Below, piece by piece: positions 1 to 10,046 of a stretch of 64,000 nucleotides of DNA. The DNA lies in assembly GCF_034044715.1 (NCBI RefSeq), contig NZ_JAXCLW010000002.1:1054001-1118000 (forward strand), read 5' to 3'. Made by a program: the position numbers and the translations under genes. Source of the stretch: Dongia_B soli. GTDB lineage: Bacteria > Pseudomonadota > Alphaproteobacteria > Dongiales > Dongiaceae. Each line of letters opens with the position of its first letter. The first letter of the stretch is position 1. The notes beneath the pieces are model-generated. The model was not told the DNA's origin and ran no database searches. It was given only the letters and a program-made list of their open reading frames with translations.

Positions 1-3000
1 GCCCCGCTTTGCTCATGAGGGCGATATGGGTGCCGATTTCGGCCACCCGGCCGCCATCAAGCACGATGATCAGATCGGCATCGCGAACGGTCGAGAGACG
101 ATGGGCGATAATGACTGTTGTCCGATCGGTTTGGAGTAGCGCCAGCGCCTGCCGCACCGCTTGTTCATTCACCGCATCGAGATGCGATGTCGCCTCGTCG
201 AGGATGAGCACTGGCGCGTCTTTCAGGAAGGCGCGGGCAATGGCGACACGCTGGCGCTGTCCGCCGGAGAGACCAGTACCGCGCTCACCCACCTGGGTAT
301 CGAGTCCGTCCGGCAGCACTTGCACCAAATCGGTCAGCGAGGCATGAGCGATTGCCGCCTGCAACTCTGCCTCGCTCGCATCCGGCCGCGCGATCATGAT
401 GTTGTGCCGCAGGCTGTCATTGAAGAGATAGGTGTCCTGCGCCACGAGGGCCATGCGGTGGCGCAGATCGTCCAAGCGATAATCGCGCAGATCGGCGCCG
501 TCCAGGGTGATGCGGCCGTCATCCGGATCCCAGAAACGCATTAGTAATTGCGCTATGGTCGTCTTGCCGGCACCCGAGGTTCCGACCAGCGCGGCGGTGC
601 TACCTGCCGGAATCGTCACGCTGACCTCATGCAAGGCGGCCCGCGCCTGCCCTGGATAGGCGAAGGTGACCTGCTCCAGGGACAAGGTCGGCGCGGTTTT
701 CCGACCGGTGCCAGTGCTGCTCATCGACTGCCCTGTTTGCTGGCCGTCCCGCACCGTCACCGGCTCGTTGAGCAGACCATAGATGCGCCGCGTCGCACCC
801 AAGGTATCGGCGAGCTGGCGGCCGACCTGGGCAATTTCCGAGACCGGCAAGAAGGCCGCCATGGCGAGCAGGGTAAGCAGCGGCAGCCAGGCGGCATCGA
901 TCCCGCCTTGCGTGGACACGATCGCGCCGGTCACCACCACCGCCAGGCCTCCAAGACCCGTGAAGATTTCCAACAGGCTCGATTGCAGTGTGAGATCGCG
1001 GAAAAAAGGCAGGCGCAGGGCGATATGCCGGTCGGAGAGATCATCCAGCTTCCGGCCGTGGGCCGCTTCTTGCTGGAAGGTGACGATCTCGCCAAGCCCT
1101 TGCACACAATCCACCGCCACGGCGCCGAATTCACCTGCGGCTTCCCGTGCCGCCGAACCCAGGCGGTCGGTGCGCTTGCGCATCAGGAACGGACAAAGGC
1201 CGACCAGCAGTAGGAACGGTACCAGTGCGAGCGCAATCCACGGGCTCGCCACTGCCAGCACCGCCAGCACCACGGCCGGTACCAGGATGGCAACGAAAGC
1301 CGGCGCCACGGTATGGGCGAAGAAATACTCCACCAGCTCGATATCATTGGTGACAAGCGCCATCAGATCGCCGGTGCGACGCCGGACCAGATAGGCCGGC
1401 GCCAGGTCGTCGAGCTTGCGGAAGACCGCGATACGCATTTCCGCCAGCAGCCGGAAGGCCATGTCATGGGCGACCCAGGATTCCAGCCAATGCACCGCGC
1501 CGGATAAGGGCGCCAGCACAGCCAAGGCCCACAGCCAGGACGCATAATCCAGCCCGTTCTTCAAATCATAAACCACGAACGCACTGCAGACGCCGATGCC
1601 TATGAAGGCAATGACCCGTAGCACGCCGAAGATAAAGGTCAGGGCCAGCTTGCCCTTCCAGGGCATCGCCAGTTTCATCAGGGCGCCGGTGAGCTGCCAC
1701 CAATTGAGGCCATCAGCCTTGAGGATGCCCTCGGTCACCTGCTTGATGCCGCCAGCGAGCAGCGCACTCTCGCCGCCAGCGGGGGCCGTGGGTTCGTCGG
1801 GCATCGCTTCAGCGACGGCATCGCCGGAGCGTACCTGCCCCGCCATCAATCGGGCATAGACGCCGCCGGCTTGCAACAGCGTTTCATGCCGGCCGCTTTC
1901 CACGACACGCCCGCCATCCAGCACCAGGATCCGGTGGCAATCGATGATGCTGGACAGGCGATGGGCGAGGACCAGCGTGGTGCGTCCCTGCATCAGCCGG
2001 TCCAAAGCCTGCTGGATCACCGCTTCATTCTCGGCATCGACGGCCGACAGAGCCTCATCCAGGACCAGGATCGGTGCGTCGCGGAGGATCGCGCGGGCGA
2101 TGGCGACGCGCTGACGCTGGCCGCCGGAAAGCTTTATTCCCTTCTCGCCAATTACCGTACGATAACCCTGCGGCAAGCTGGCGACGAAGCCGTCGATATT
2201 GGCGGCCCGGGCGGCGGCCACGACATCCTCATGGCTGGCATCGGGACGCCCCATGCGGATGTTGTCTTCGATCGTGCCATGGAACAGGAAGGTATCCTGA
2301 TTGACCACGGCGATCATGCCGCGGATCTGGTCGAATGAAAGCGTCCGGATATCCTTGCCGCCTAACCGGATCGTGCCTGCTTCCGGATCATAGAAACGCA
2401 GCAAGAGGCGCACGATCGAGGACTTGCCGCCACCGGAGGTGCCGACCAGGCCGATGCGTTCGCCGGGTGCGACGTCGAAATCCAGCCCGTCATGAATGAT
2501 GCGCTTGGTTCCGGGATAGCGAAACCGCACCTGTTCGAAGCCGATGCTTGGCGCCAAGCCCATGGAGGATGTTGCGGGTGCTGCATCCCGGACCAGCGGC
2601 TCGGCATCGAAAATCTTGTAGATGCCTTGGGCCGCCGACATGCCGACCATGCCCTGATGCAGCACCGAACGCAGTTCCCGCATCGGCCGGTAGATCTCAA
2701 CACCGAGCATGAGGATCACCAGCAAGGCCGGGAGCGACATGGCGCCGCCTTCGACACGGTAAGCACCCAGCGCCAGCGCCGCTGCCGCACCGCAGGCGAT
2801 GGCGGAATCGGTGATGCCACGCGACAGCGAATTGGTCGCCAGGACCCAGAGCGTGCGCTTGTACAGATTCTGCGCTTCGACCTGCAATTTGTCAGCCCGC
2901 GCCTTGCTCTGGCCGAAGGCTTTCAGCGTGGCAAGCCCTTGAACGGAATCGAGGAATTCGGCAGCGAAATCGGCATAGGCATCCTGCCGTTTCATGGAAT

Positions 3001-3547
3001 TGGCGGCGTCGTGACGATGCCATAAAGCCGGGGCAAACAAGGCGATCAGCGCGAAGACCAGCATCATGGCGGCCACCGGCAGATCGATCCAGGCGATCGC
3101 GGCGAAAATCAAAACCGGCGTCAGCAACGCGATCAGGAATTGCGGCAGGAACTGACCGAAATAAACTTCAAGCTGTTCGACACCGTCAATCAGCGACAGC
3201 GTCAGGGCGCCGGACCGTTGCTTCGCCACGGTGCCAGGGCCTAAAGCGGCGATCTTGTCATAGATGGCCCGGCGCAATTTCTTTTGTACCCACGCCGCTG
3301 TTTCATGCGCCGTCATGACGCGAAGATGTTCCGCGCCGCCGCGCAGGATCATCAGCGCGGCAATGCCAAGGACCGGCCAGAGGAGATCATGCAATCCGAC
3401 ACCGGCAAAGACGAGGCCGATCAGCCAGCCGAGCAGTGCCAGCCTGGCGACGCCGAGCCCTACCGAAACCAGCCCAGCCAAAACAGCCCCGAGGATGCGC
3501 AGCCGGGCACCGGCGGTGAAAATCCAGAGGCGCGGTTCGAAATGCAT
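1..3547 (-). CDS. Fused double ABC exporter, CydDC-type (partial, 3' end beyond window)
   Basis: One uninterrupted reading frame of at least 1182 codons starts at the ATG at 3547, preceded by GGAGAG, and runs off the left edge. It contains two complete exporter halves. Half one has a membrane domain (about residues 1-320), Walker A GTSGGGKSS near residue 370, LSGGQ near 470 and ILVLDEALSAVD near 495. Half two repeats this with a membrane domain (about 620-920), Walker A GTSGAGKTT near 986 and LSGGQ near 1090. The C-terminus must be close, because the sequence has already passed the H-loop (VIAHRLS). Family knowledge: CydD and CydC form a heterodimer exporting cysteine/glutathione to the periplasm, and single-chain CydCD fusions are known. 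No cytochrome bd genes are visible here, so the substrate is unproven. It is divergent from a LysR gene. Membrane location is certain; the Cyd assignment is moderate. Confidence 0.85.
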   Translation of the reverse strand, partial: MHFEPRLWIFTAGARLRILGAVLAGLVSVGLGVARLALLGWLIGLVFAGVGLHDLLWPVLGIAALMILRGGAEHLRVMTAHETAAWVQKKLRRAIYDKIAALGPGTVAKQRSGALTLSLIDGVEQLEVYFGQFLPQFLIALLTPVLIFAAIAWIDLPVAAMMLVFALIALFAPALWHRHDAANSMKRQDAYADFAAEFLDSVQGLATLKAFGQSKARADKLQVEAQNLYKRTLWVLATNSLSRGITDSAIACGAAAALALGAYRVEGGAMSLPALLVILMLGVEIYRPMRELRSVLHQGMVGMSAAQGIYKIFDAEPLVRDAAPATSSMGLAPSIGFEQVRFRYPGTKRIIHDGLDFDVAPGERIGLVGTSGGGKSSIVRLLLRFYDPEAGTIRLGGKDIRTLSFDQIRGMIAVVNQDTFLFHGTIEDNIRMGRPDASHEDVVAAARAANIDGFVASLPQGYRTVIGEKGIKLSGGQRQRVAIARAILRDAPILVLDEALSAVDAENEAVIQQALDRLMQGRTTLVLAHRLSSIIDCHRILVLDGGRVVESGRHETLLQAGGVYARLMAGQVRSGDAVAEAMPDEPTAPAGGESALLAGGIKQVTEGILKADGLNWWQLTGALMKLAMPWKGKLALTFIFGVLRVIAFIGIGVCSAFVVYDLKNGLDYASWLWALAVLAPLSGAVHWLESWVAHDMAFRLLAEMRIAVFRKLDDLAPAYLVRRRTGDLMALVTNDIELVEYFFAHTVAPAFVAILVPAVVLAVLAVASPWIALALVPFLLLVGLCPFLMRKRTDRLGSAAREAAGEFGAVAVDCVQGLGEIVTFQQEAAHGRKLDDLSDRHIALRLPFFRDLTLQSSLLEIFTGLGGLAVVVTGAIVSTQGGIDAAWLPLLTLLAMAAFLPVSEIAQVGRQLADTLGATRRIYGLLNEPVTVRDGQQTGQSMSSTGTGRKTAPTLSLEQVTFAYPGQARAALHEVSVTIPAGSTAALVGTSGAGKTTIAQLLMRFWDPDDGRITLDGADLRDYRLDDLRHRMALVAQDTYLFNDSLRHNIMIARPDASEAELQAAIAHASLTDLVQVLPDGLDTQVGERGTGLSGGQRQRVAIARAFLKDAPVLILDEATSHLDAVNEQAVRQALALLQTDRTTVIIAHRLSTVRDADLIIVLDGGRVAEIGTHIALMSKAG

Positions 3548-3663
3548 TTAAACTCTCCTGCTTCTTATGCTGGCAGAATAGCCTGAACAATATCGTTCGC
3601 CATTCGACAAATCAGAAAACCCACCGTACATTTTCGTTCATATGGAAAGGCTGGAGACAAAGC

Positions 3664-4596
3664 ATGCAGGCCGATTGGGACGATCTCAGGGTGTTCTTGA
3701 CCTTGGCGCGAGAGGGCAGCCTGACGGCGGCCGCCCGGAAGTTGGAGGTCAGCCACCCGACCATCGCCCGCCGGGTCAAGGCGCTGGAAATGGCAATCGG
3801 CGCCCGGCTATTCGACCGGCTGCCGGATCGCTTCGTCATCACCCCGGCGGGCGAAGGATTGCTGGCGGATGTGCAGTCAATGGAACGGGCGGCGGAATCC
3901 ATTCATCGCCGCAGCGCCAATCTGGGCGATACGGCGCATGGGGTGGTGCGCCTCTCCGCCGGCGAGGCAATGACTGCCTTCCTCGCCCGCAGCCTGCCGC
4001 TCTTGCGCGACAATTTGCAATGCATCGAATTCGAACTGAACGCCAGCCATATGCTGGCCAACCTCTCGCGCCGGGAAGCGGATCTGCTGATCCGTGAACA
4101 GGTGCCCGATCTTGGCAGCATCGTCAGTCGCCGCCTCGGCCGGGCTGCCTATGCGATCTATGGCGCGGCGACCCTGCCTGCCGCGAAGGGAGAAGCCGCC
4201 GACGATCGGCTACGCGCAATGACCTGGATCGGCTTCGACGACGATCACGCTTACATGCCGGGCCAGGCCTGGATGCGCGACTTGCTTGATGGCAAAAAGC
4301 CGATCATCCGCGTCAATAACTGGCTGGTACTGCAGGAAGCCGTGCGGTCAGGAACAGGCGTCACAGTATTGCCCTGCTATCTTGGCGATGCCGATCCCGG
4401 CTTGCGCCGGATCGGCGGCGTTCTGGAGGATGTCGCCGCCGACCAGTTCCTGCTGGTGCATCGCGACCTGCGCTCCCTGCCCCGCATCCGGGCTGTGATG
4501 GATGCGGTCATTCGTCTCTTTCACGAACAACGCCCTGCGTTGGAAGGCAAAGCGCCAAAGGCCGCGCGCCGGCCAGGCAGCCGCGACGCTGCCTGA
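3664..4596 (+). CDS. LysR-family transcriptional regulator
   Basis: A 310-residue protein with a classic LysR winged helix at the N-terminus (about residues 1-65: WDDLRVFLTLAREGSLTAAA, then SHPTIARRVKALE as recognition helix). The rest fits an effector-binding domain of about 220 residues. The ATG at 3664 is preceded by GGAGAC at good spacing. It is transcribed divergently from the fused ABC exporter, with 116 bp between the start codons. LysR proteins commonly control the adjacent divergent gene, so that exporter is the natural candidate target; this is inference from position. The C-terminus ends in a basic, low-complexity tail (residues about 285-310). The specific ligand cannot be read from the sequence. 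Confidence 0.9.
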   Translation: MQADWDDLRVFLTLAREGSLTAAARKLEVSHPTIARRVKALEMAIGARLFDRLPDRFVITPAGEGLLADVQSMERAAESIHRRSANLGDTAHGVVRLSAGEAMTAFLARSLPLLRDNLQCIEFELNASHMLANLSRREADLLIREQVPDLGSIVSRRLGRAAYAIYGAATLPAAKGEAADDRLRAMTWIGFDDDHAYMPGQAWMRDLLDGKKPIIRVNNWLVLQEAVRSGTGVTVLPCYLGDADPGLRRIGGVLEDVAADQFLLVHRDLRSLPRIRAVMDAVIRLFHEQRPALEGKAPKAARRPGSRDAA

Positions 4597-4614
4597 CGCA
4601 GAGCCTGGCGGCCG

Positions 4615-5475
4615 CTACCATACTGCCTCCCCCTCCATCGCGATGGGCCCGCCTTCCGCTTGCGTGAAGCATCGCAGCGACTGCGCGGCAGGCTGGAGCC
4701 GCACATGAAACACCTGCCCGGCCGCCAGCGGCGCCAGACCCCGACAAGTGAAACGACGAGGCACGGAACGGCGGGTCGCTGCCGCCAGATTGAGCATCAG
4801 CGTTGCCTGCATCGGCCCGTGGACGAGCAGGCCGGGATAACCTTCACCCCCTGTTGCATAGGGATGATCGTAATGAACGCGATGGCCATTGAAGGTGACT
4901 GCCGAGTAGCGGAACAACATTGTCGGCGTCGGCGTGACCGTCCAACCATGCTCCAGTACATCGGGCGGAACGACTGCCTCGCCGGCGGTTGCGGGCGAGG
5001 CAGCGCCCTGCTCCTTCGACGGCGCCTCGCGGTAGACGATGTTCTGCAAGTCGGAGATCGCCAAGCCGCGTTCGGTCAGATAATCGATACGGACGCCAAC
5101 AAAGCATAGCGGACCGCTGCGGCCATGCTTGAGATCGATGCCGGCGATGGTCAAACGGCGCCGGACGTGATCGCCCGGCCTTAGCTCACCGTGATAGTCG
5201 ACGGTACCGCCAGCCCACATGCGCCGCGGCAAAGGTACGGGCGGTAGGAAGCTGCCTTTGGCGGGATGCCCATCGGGGCCCAGCTCATGCATCGGCGCGA
5301 GCAGCGGGGATAGACACCAATGGAAACCGAGCGGCACTTCCAGCTCCGGCAGATCCGCCAGGAACGGATCAAAAGTCACGCGATATTCGTCGAGCAGACG
5401 CGGCGTGACGATATCGACATCTTCACTCGATCTGCCGATCCACTCCTTGCAAGATTCTATATCGATCGCCGTCAT
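4615..5475 (-). CDS. FAS1-like dehydratase / MaoC-type hydratase (mesaconyl-C4-CoA hydratase-like)
   Basis: About 286 residues, opening MTAIDIESCKEWIGRS. This N-terminal signature and the overall length match the FAS1-like dehydratase-domain proteins (HTD2 / mesaconyl-C4-CoA hydratase group), which are double hot-dog enzymes hydrating enoyl-CoA thioesters. The central stretch HRVHYDHPYA followed by LLVHGPMQATLML corresponds to the catalytic hydratase-like motif of the C-terminal hot-dog. The ATG at 5475 is used rather than the adjacent GTG at 5478 because AGGG sits 7 bases upstream of it. It converges with the LysR gene (18 bp gap) and lies downstream of a DMT transporter gene on the same strand. 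Acyl-CoA substrate unknown; itaconate, citramalate or related branched acids are possible. Confidence 0.8.
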   Translation of the reverse strand: MTAIDIESCKEWIGRSSEDVDIVTPRLLDEYRVTFDPFLADLPELEVPLGFHWCLSPLLAPMHELGPDGHPAKGSFLPPVPLPRRMWAGGTVDYHGELRPGDHVRRRLTIAGIDLKHGRSGPLCFVGVRIDYLTERGLAISDLQNIVYREAPSKEQGAASPATAGEAVVPPDVLEHGWTVTPTPTMLFRYSAVTFNGHRVHYDHPYATGGEGYPGLLVHGPMQATLMLNLAAATRRSVPRRFTCRGLAPLAAGQVFHVRLQPAAQSLRCFTQAEGGPIAMEGEAVW

Positions 5476-5512
5476 CACATTGCCCTACAATGGCTGATGG
5501 CAGGAAGGATAC

Positions 5513-6355
5513 CTATGTATGCGCGTGCCTGGCGGGCCGCGACGACATCAGTACCAGATGGCCGGCCACGGCCGCGGTTACGATGATACCGCCGATGAAT
5601 GTCAGCGTATCGATTTTCTCACCGAAGAAAAGCCATACCCAGTAAGGCGATAAAGCGATCTCCAATGTGACGATCAAACCGCTCGTCGCCGCGCTGACAT
5701 AGCGCGCTCCCTTGAGGAACAGCAGATAGGCCAGCACCATATTGCTGAAGCCATAGACAGTGACGACACCGATGTTCCAGGCATCGAGCCCCTTCGTGCT
5801 GGAAAAGGGCAGAAAGAGCAGGAAGGTGAAGAGCGCGCCCAGGATGGTGATTTCAAGTATTTTAAGACCGGGATACGCTTTCGAGAGAACGATGATGATG
5901 GCGAACGATATGGTCATCAGAAATGCCACCGCATCGCCCAAAAGCGTGCTCGACCCCGTCGCTCCGGCGACCGCGAGAACCACCCCGCATATCGATGCAA
6001 GAATGGCAATGGCGGTCATCCGCGGAATGGCCTCGCCCAACCAGAACTTGGCGATGAGCGCGGCCACGAAGGGACAGGTCGCATAGATCACGGAAACATG
6101 GGCGACGCTGGTCAAAAAGAGGCCGGCCGTTGTCGCGGCCTGGGCGACAATGCTGAGCAGGACGACAATCCAGCCAACCCGACCCACCCCAACCAATTGG
6201 CTGAAAGCCGCCCGGCGGCGCCGTATCAGCCAGTAAGCGAAAAGAAAAAGCCCGCCGGCTAAAGCCCGCAGGGCAACAGCGGTCGCGACGTCGATCGACA
6301 GCATGCGGGTCAATAAACCCGCGAAACTCCAGGCCAGCGTCGCCAGGAGGATCAT
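5513..6355 (-). CDS. EamA/DMT-family transporter
   Basis: A strongly hydrophobic protein of about 280 residues with roughly ten predicted membrane helices, arranged as two EamA repeats of five helices. The first begins MILLATLAWSFAGLLTRML; the second ends with the SGLIVTLEIALSPYWVWLFFGE helix pair typical of EamA proteins. The preferred start is the ATG at 6355, with GAGG 8 bases upstream and directly ahead of helix one; a GTG at 6400 would add 15 residues. Drug/metabolite transporters export amino acids, nucleosides or drugs, and specificity cannot be read from sequence. It lies 37 bp upstream of the dehydratase gene on the same strand and could be cotranscribed with it. Confidence 0.85.
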   Translation of the reverse strand: MILLATLAWSFAGLLTRMLSIDVATAVALRALAGGLFLFAYWLIRRRRAAFSQLVGVGRVGWIVVLLSIVAQAATTAGLFLTSVAHVSVIYATCPFVAALIAKFWLGEAIPRMTAIAILASICGVVLAVAGATGSSTLLGDAVAFLMTISFAIIIVLSKAYPGLKILEITILGALFTFLLFLPFSSTKGLDAWNIGVVTVYGFSNMVLAYLLFLKGARYVSAATSGLIVTLEIALSPYWVWLFFGEKIDTLTFIGGIIVTAAVAGHLVLMSSRPARHAHT

Positions 6356-6502
6356 GGACGAACCTCGGGCCGAGGCGTTGAACCAGAAAGACGGTATCAC
6401 CCGGAACCCCCGCGGCGGTGCATCATCGGAGCGGGAGTTTAGACCGGCGATCTTATCATGGCCAGCGTATCGGCGACCTGCTTAACTGCGTGACGCTTGA
6501 GG

Positions 6503-7993
6503 TCACGCACTAAGCGCGCGCGAGGCTTCCTTCACGCGGCGGGTGGAATCGTCCGCCGATCGCGCCGCCTCGGCGATGGCATTCATGCTTTCGCTGATGA
6601 TGCTGACGCCGCTTGCCGCCGTATGCAGGTTGGAGGAGATTTCGCGGCTGACGGCATTCTGTTCTTCCGATGCGGCGGCGATCGCTTCGGAAATCTCATT
6701 CATCCTCGAAATCGTCTGCGAGATCGCAGTGATGGCGGTGACCGCTTCATGGGTGGCATTCTGGACCTGGGCGATCTGGCCGGAGATTTCATCCGTCGCC
6801 CGCGCGGTCTGAGAGGCCAGGTTCTTCACCTCATTGGCGACGACGGAGAAACCCTTGCCGGCATCCCCTGCGCGCGCCGCCTCGATCGTGGCATTGAGGG
6901 CGAGCAGATTGGTTTGGGCGGCGATATCGGTGATCAGTTTCACCACTTCGCCGATCCGGCTCGTCGCATCGACCAGGCTGGCGACGATATCGCTGGTATG
7001 CTGGGCCTGGCTCACCGCCTCAGCGGAGACGGTGGAGGCATTGGCGGTCTGGCGACCGATCTCATCGATCGAACTCACCAATTGCTCGGCACCTGCCGCG
7101 ACGGCCTGAACATTGGTCGAGGCTTCGACTGAGGCGCTGGCGGCGCTGCTCGCCTGTTCGTTCACGGTCGAGATGGCGAGACTGACGGCGCCAAGATCCT
7201 CATCGACATGACGGCCGATATCCGTGCGGCGCTGTCGATCGGCGACCTGCGCAGTGATATCGGTGGCATATTTCACCACCTTGTAAGGCTTGCCGCTGAA
7301 ATCGAAGATCGGGTTGTAGGAGGCCTGAATCCAGATCTCCCGGCCGCCCTTGCCAATTCGATGGAATTCACCGGCCTGATAGTCGCCGCCCCTTAGCTTC
7401 TGCCAAAAGCTCTCGTATGCCGCGCTGTTCTTCGTTCCGGCATCGACAAACATGCTGTGATGCTTGCCTTTGACTTCGGCCAGGCCATAGCCCATCGCCT
7501 GCAGGAAGTTGTCATTGGCATCCAGGATGGTGCCGTCGAGATCGAACTGGATGACGGCCTGCGAGCGACCGATGGCGGCGATCTGGCTTTCGTGGTCGGC
7601 CGCCTGTTTCTTCACGGCGGTGATATCGGTGGCGAACTTCACCACCTTATAGGGCTTGCCGTTGCGGCCGAGAATCGGATTGTACGAGGCCTGGATCCAG
7701 ACCTGCTTGCCACCTTTTCCATACCGCAGATATTCGGCCGCCTGGAATTCCCCCCGATTGAGCGCATCCCAGAATTGTTTATAGGCAGGGCTGGCTTTCA
7801 GCGCCGCATCCACGAACATGCTGTGATGCTTGCCCTGGATCTCAGCCAGGCTGTAGCCCATCGTTTTCAGAAACTGCTCATTCGCAGTGATGATGGTCCC
7901 ATCCATCTTGAATTCGATGACGGCCTGTGAAGCATCCAGGGCTTTCAACTTGGCCTTCATATCGCGGCTTCCGCCTAACATCGCGCCGAACAT
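6503..7993 (-). CDS. Soluble methyl-accepting chemotaxis protein with two PAS domains
   Basis: 496 residues without any membrane segment, so a cytoplasmic receptor. Two near-duplicate PAS/PAC domains occupy about residues 12-130 and 134-255. Both contain GKHHSMFVD, a WIQASYNPI strand and end KPYKVVK-ATDITA. The C-terminal half is an MCP signalling domain with the hairpin tip [20 protein letters not shown] near residue 365. The repeated PAS pair resembles BdlA/Aer-like energy or redox sensors, which often bind haem or FAD; no cofactor ligand can be assigned with certainty. The start at 7993 has GGGAG 7 bases upstream. The chemotaxis kinase genes are not in this window, so it must couple to a remote CheA/CheW system. 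Confidence 0.92.
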   Translation of the reverse strand: MFGAMLGGSRDMKAKLKALDASQAVIEFKMDGTIITANEQFLKTMGYSLAEIQGKHHSMFVDAALKASPAYKQFWDALNRGEFQAAEYLRYGKGGKQVWIQASYNPILGRNGKPYKVVKFATDITAVKKQAADHESQIAAIGRSQAVIQFDLDGTILDANDNFLQAMGYGLAEVKGKHHSMFVDAGTKNSAAYESFWQKLRGGDYQAGEFHRIGKGGREIWIQASYNPIFDFSGKPYKVVKYATDITAQVADRQRRTDIGRHVDEDLGAVSLAISTVNEQASSAASASVEASTNVQAVAAGAEQLVSSIDEIGRQTANASTVSAEAVSQAQHTSDIVASLVDATSRIGEVVKLITDIAAQTNLLALNATIEAARAGDAGKGFSVVANEVKNLASQTARATDEISGQIAQVQNATHEAVTAITAISQTISRMNEISEAIAAASEEQNAVSREISSNLHTAASGVSIISESMNAIAEAARSADDSTRRVKEASRALSA

Positions 7994-8450
7994 CCTCTCG
8001 CTCCCACCAATGAATGCTGAATCATTATTGGTGCCGTGCTCCGCATAATGACCATATGCCTATTACGGAGGAGTTAATAAAGGCGCTGCAATTCGCGACG
8101 TATCGCACAATCTTTCATTTACCATCCGCAAAGTCTTAACACCGCATGAACAACTATTTGGCGAGCCAGGTGAGCCGGCCGAGCGCTGTTCAATGCCGGC
8201 TGATCGGCATAAGAGCGCCAGCAATTGTCCATGCCATCGCCGAAGGTTGTCCGCGAAACTGCAATATTCGGCAGATCTGGCGCAAATCACCACATCATAT
8301 TGTGCTGTCCTTTCCCGTAGGCGGGGAAAAGACCGGGAATTCGCATTAATTACCTATCAAATTCAACTAATCCTTTTCATCCAGGTGAAATCTCGGTATA
8401 TCAACCGCCGCGTTATAAGCGTGCCGCTGTTGCGTGCCTTGGGGGCTCGA
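7994..8450. other. Intergenic region between divergent MCP and PAS genes
   Basis: 457 bp without a convincing gene. It is AT-richer than its neighbours (for example around 8020-8060 and 8340-8400). It should hold the promoters of the chemotaxis receptor (minus) and the PAS protein (plus). Short open frames on both strands have no recognisable similarity and no good ribosome-binding sites. No strong hairpin or named regulatory motif was seen. Confidence 0.4.
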
Positions 8451-8942
8451 ATGCAACACCGAACACCGGACCAGTCCGAGATTACGGAACCACCCTTTCT
8501 GACCGTCTGCCACGAGTCAGTTCGAGCGCTCTATCGCTATTGGCATAGCAAGCGCCACGGACGGCTTATGCCCAGCCGGCGCGACATCGATCCTTTAGAG
8601 ATGAAGCCCTGGCTCGCGCATGTCGTGCTGGTCGATGTGGCGCCGAGCGAACCGCGCTACGTCTATCGCCTGGTCGGCACCGGCGAAGTTGCACAGCGCC
8701 ACCGCGATCCGACGGGCCGGCCCGTCAGCGAGGCTTTCTTTGCCGAAACGGCGGAAGAAGCGCTGATCTGCTATGACACAGTGGCGCAAAGCCGTAAGCC
8801 ATATTTCTTCAATTCGCCTTTCATGACGCCGCATGGCAAGATGGCGCATGACGACATCATCTTCCTGCCCTTGTCGGATGACGGCGAGGTGGTCAACATG
8901 ATCCTCGTCTTCACCTATATGCGGATCAGGGATACCGATTGA
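8451..8942 (+). CDS. PAS-domain protein (PAS_5 type)
   Basis: A 163-residue protein whose core (about residues 20-150) fits the stand-alone PAS_5 family common in Rhodospirillales: a YWHSKRHGRLMPSRRDIDP segment, then LVDV---PRYVYRLVGTG, and a final strand EVVNMILVFTYMRI. Its function is probably small-molecule or redox sensing, but no output domain is present. The ATG at 8451 is preferred although its Shine-Dalgarno is weak (GGGGG); an in-frame GTG at 8421 would add ten residues. The frame remains open further upstream, but that part looks like non-coding sequence. It follows the PAS-containing chemotaxis receptor, which is divergently transcribed, hinting at a shared signalling theme only. 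Confidence 0.72.
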   Translation: MQHRTPDQSEITEPPFLTVCHESVRALYRYWHSKRHGRLMPSRRDIDPLEMKPWLAHVVLVDVAPSEPRYVYRLVGTGEVAQRHRDPTGRPVSEAFFAETAEEALICYDTVAQSRKPYFFNSPFMTPHGKMAHDDIIFLPLSDDGEVVNMILVFTYMRIRDTD

Positions 8943-8951
8943 GACGGCCGC

Positions 8952-9881
8952 CTAAGACAGCTGGGATGACGCTGTCGGGCGCATAGCGCGGCGCGCGGGA
9001 AGCTGCGCATGCTGGCTCAGCCAAACGCTGCCGATGACGATCACGATGCCGATGATCTGCAACGGACCCGGCTGCTGATCGAGGATCGCCCATCCGAGAA
9101 TGACGGCCATGGCGGGGCTAAGGAATCCGAGCGACGACACGACCGATGGCTCGATCCTGGAAACGCCGCGGAACCAGAGAATATAGGTCAGGGCCGCGCC
9201 GATCAGGCCCAGATAGGTCAGGCCGAACAGGTTGGCCGTTGTCAATGGCGGCAAAGCCGGTTCCAGGAAGAAGGCGACCGGCACCAGCAGGAGCCCGCCT
9301 GCCGTCAATTGCCAGGATGTGAAAGTCAGCGGTGAAACCGGCGGCTGCCAGTGGCGGCTGAGCACCGTTCCGGCCGCCATCGAGGCAGCGCCCGCGAAAG
9401 CAGCGATTATGCCGATCATATCGAAGGCCGCGCCCGGTTTCAGCAGCAGCAGAGCCACACCCCCCAATCCCGTGAGAGCCGCAACGATCGCCAGCGGCCG
9501 GATCGCCGTACCAAAGACCGCCCGCGCCAGAAAGATGACGATCAACGGCTGCACCGCGCCGAGCGTCGCTGCCACGCCGCCCGGCAAGCGATAGGCGCCG
9601 ATGAACAGCATCGCCCAGAAGAAGGAAAAATTCAGCGCGCCGAGAATGAAGACGCGCCACCACCACAGGCCTTTCGGCAATTGGCGTACGAGCAGAAGAA
9701 GCAACAATCCCGCCGGCAATGCGCGCAACATGGCCACCGTCATCGGGTAGCCGGCCGGCAACAATTCGGTGGTGACGATATAGGTGCTGCCCCAGATGGC
9801 GGGTGAGATGGCCGTCAGCAGCAGATCCACGGAACGTGTCTTGACGCGGCCTTCACCCTGGCTCCCCTCGCCGCTTTGCAT
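8952..9881 (-). CDS. EamA/DMT-family transporter
   Basis: About 309 residues with ten predicted transmembrane helices in two EamA halves. Family features include LLTAISPAIWGSTYIVTTELLP at helix one and the paired GLTYLGLIGAALTYILWFRG helix in the second half. The ATG at 9881 is chosen because a perfect GGAGG lies 6 bases upstream; a longer frame would add 26 hydrophilic residues. It is divergent from a LysR regulator at 10067, the standard arrangement for a LysR-controlled exporter. The substrate is unknown. It converges on the PAS gene with a 9 bp gap. Confidence 0.88.
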   Translation of the reverse strand: MQSGEGSQGEGRVKTRSVDLLLTAISPAIWGSTYIVTTELLPAGYPMTVAMLRALPAGLLLLLLVRQLPKGLWWWRVFILGALNFSFFWAMLFIGAYRLPGGVAATLGAVQPLIVIFLARAVFGTAIRPLAIVAALTGLGGVALLLLKPGAAFDMIGIIAAFAGAASMAAGTVLSRHWQPPVSPLTFTSWQLTAGGLLLVPVAFFLEPALPPLTTANLFGLTYLGLIGAALTYILWFRGVSRIEPSVVSSLGFLSPAMAVILGWAILDQQPGPLQIIGIVIVIGSVWLSQHAQLPARRAMRPTASSQLS

Positions 9882-10046
9882 CGAATCCTCCCTCAGACAA
9901 GCGCCCAGACATCCGTGACCGCCCCCCTGGTTTCTGCGGCCGATTGCCTTTCGGCGCAAGCGGACAGCCGCCCTCCAACGGGTCTTTACCGACAGAGCTA
10001 AACCATTGCGATCTAGTTTATAATATGCATTCTGGTCTCTTCACTA

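Noticed and set aside
8063..8293. Minus-strand frame between the chemotaxis receptor and PAS gene
   Set aside because: Cys- and Ser-rich composition without a ribosome-binding site; likely chance frame in the promoter region.
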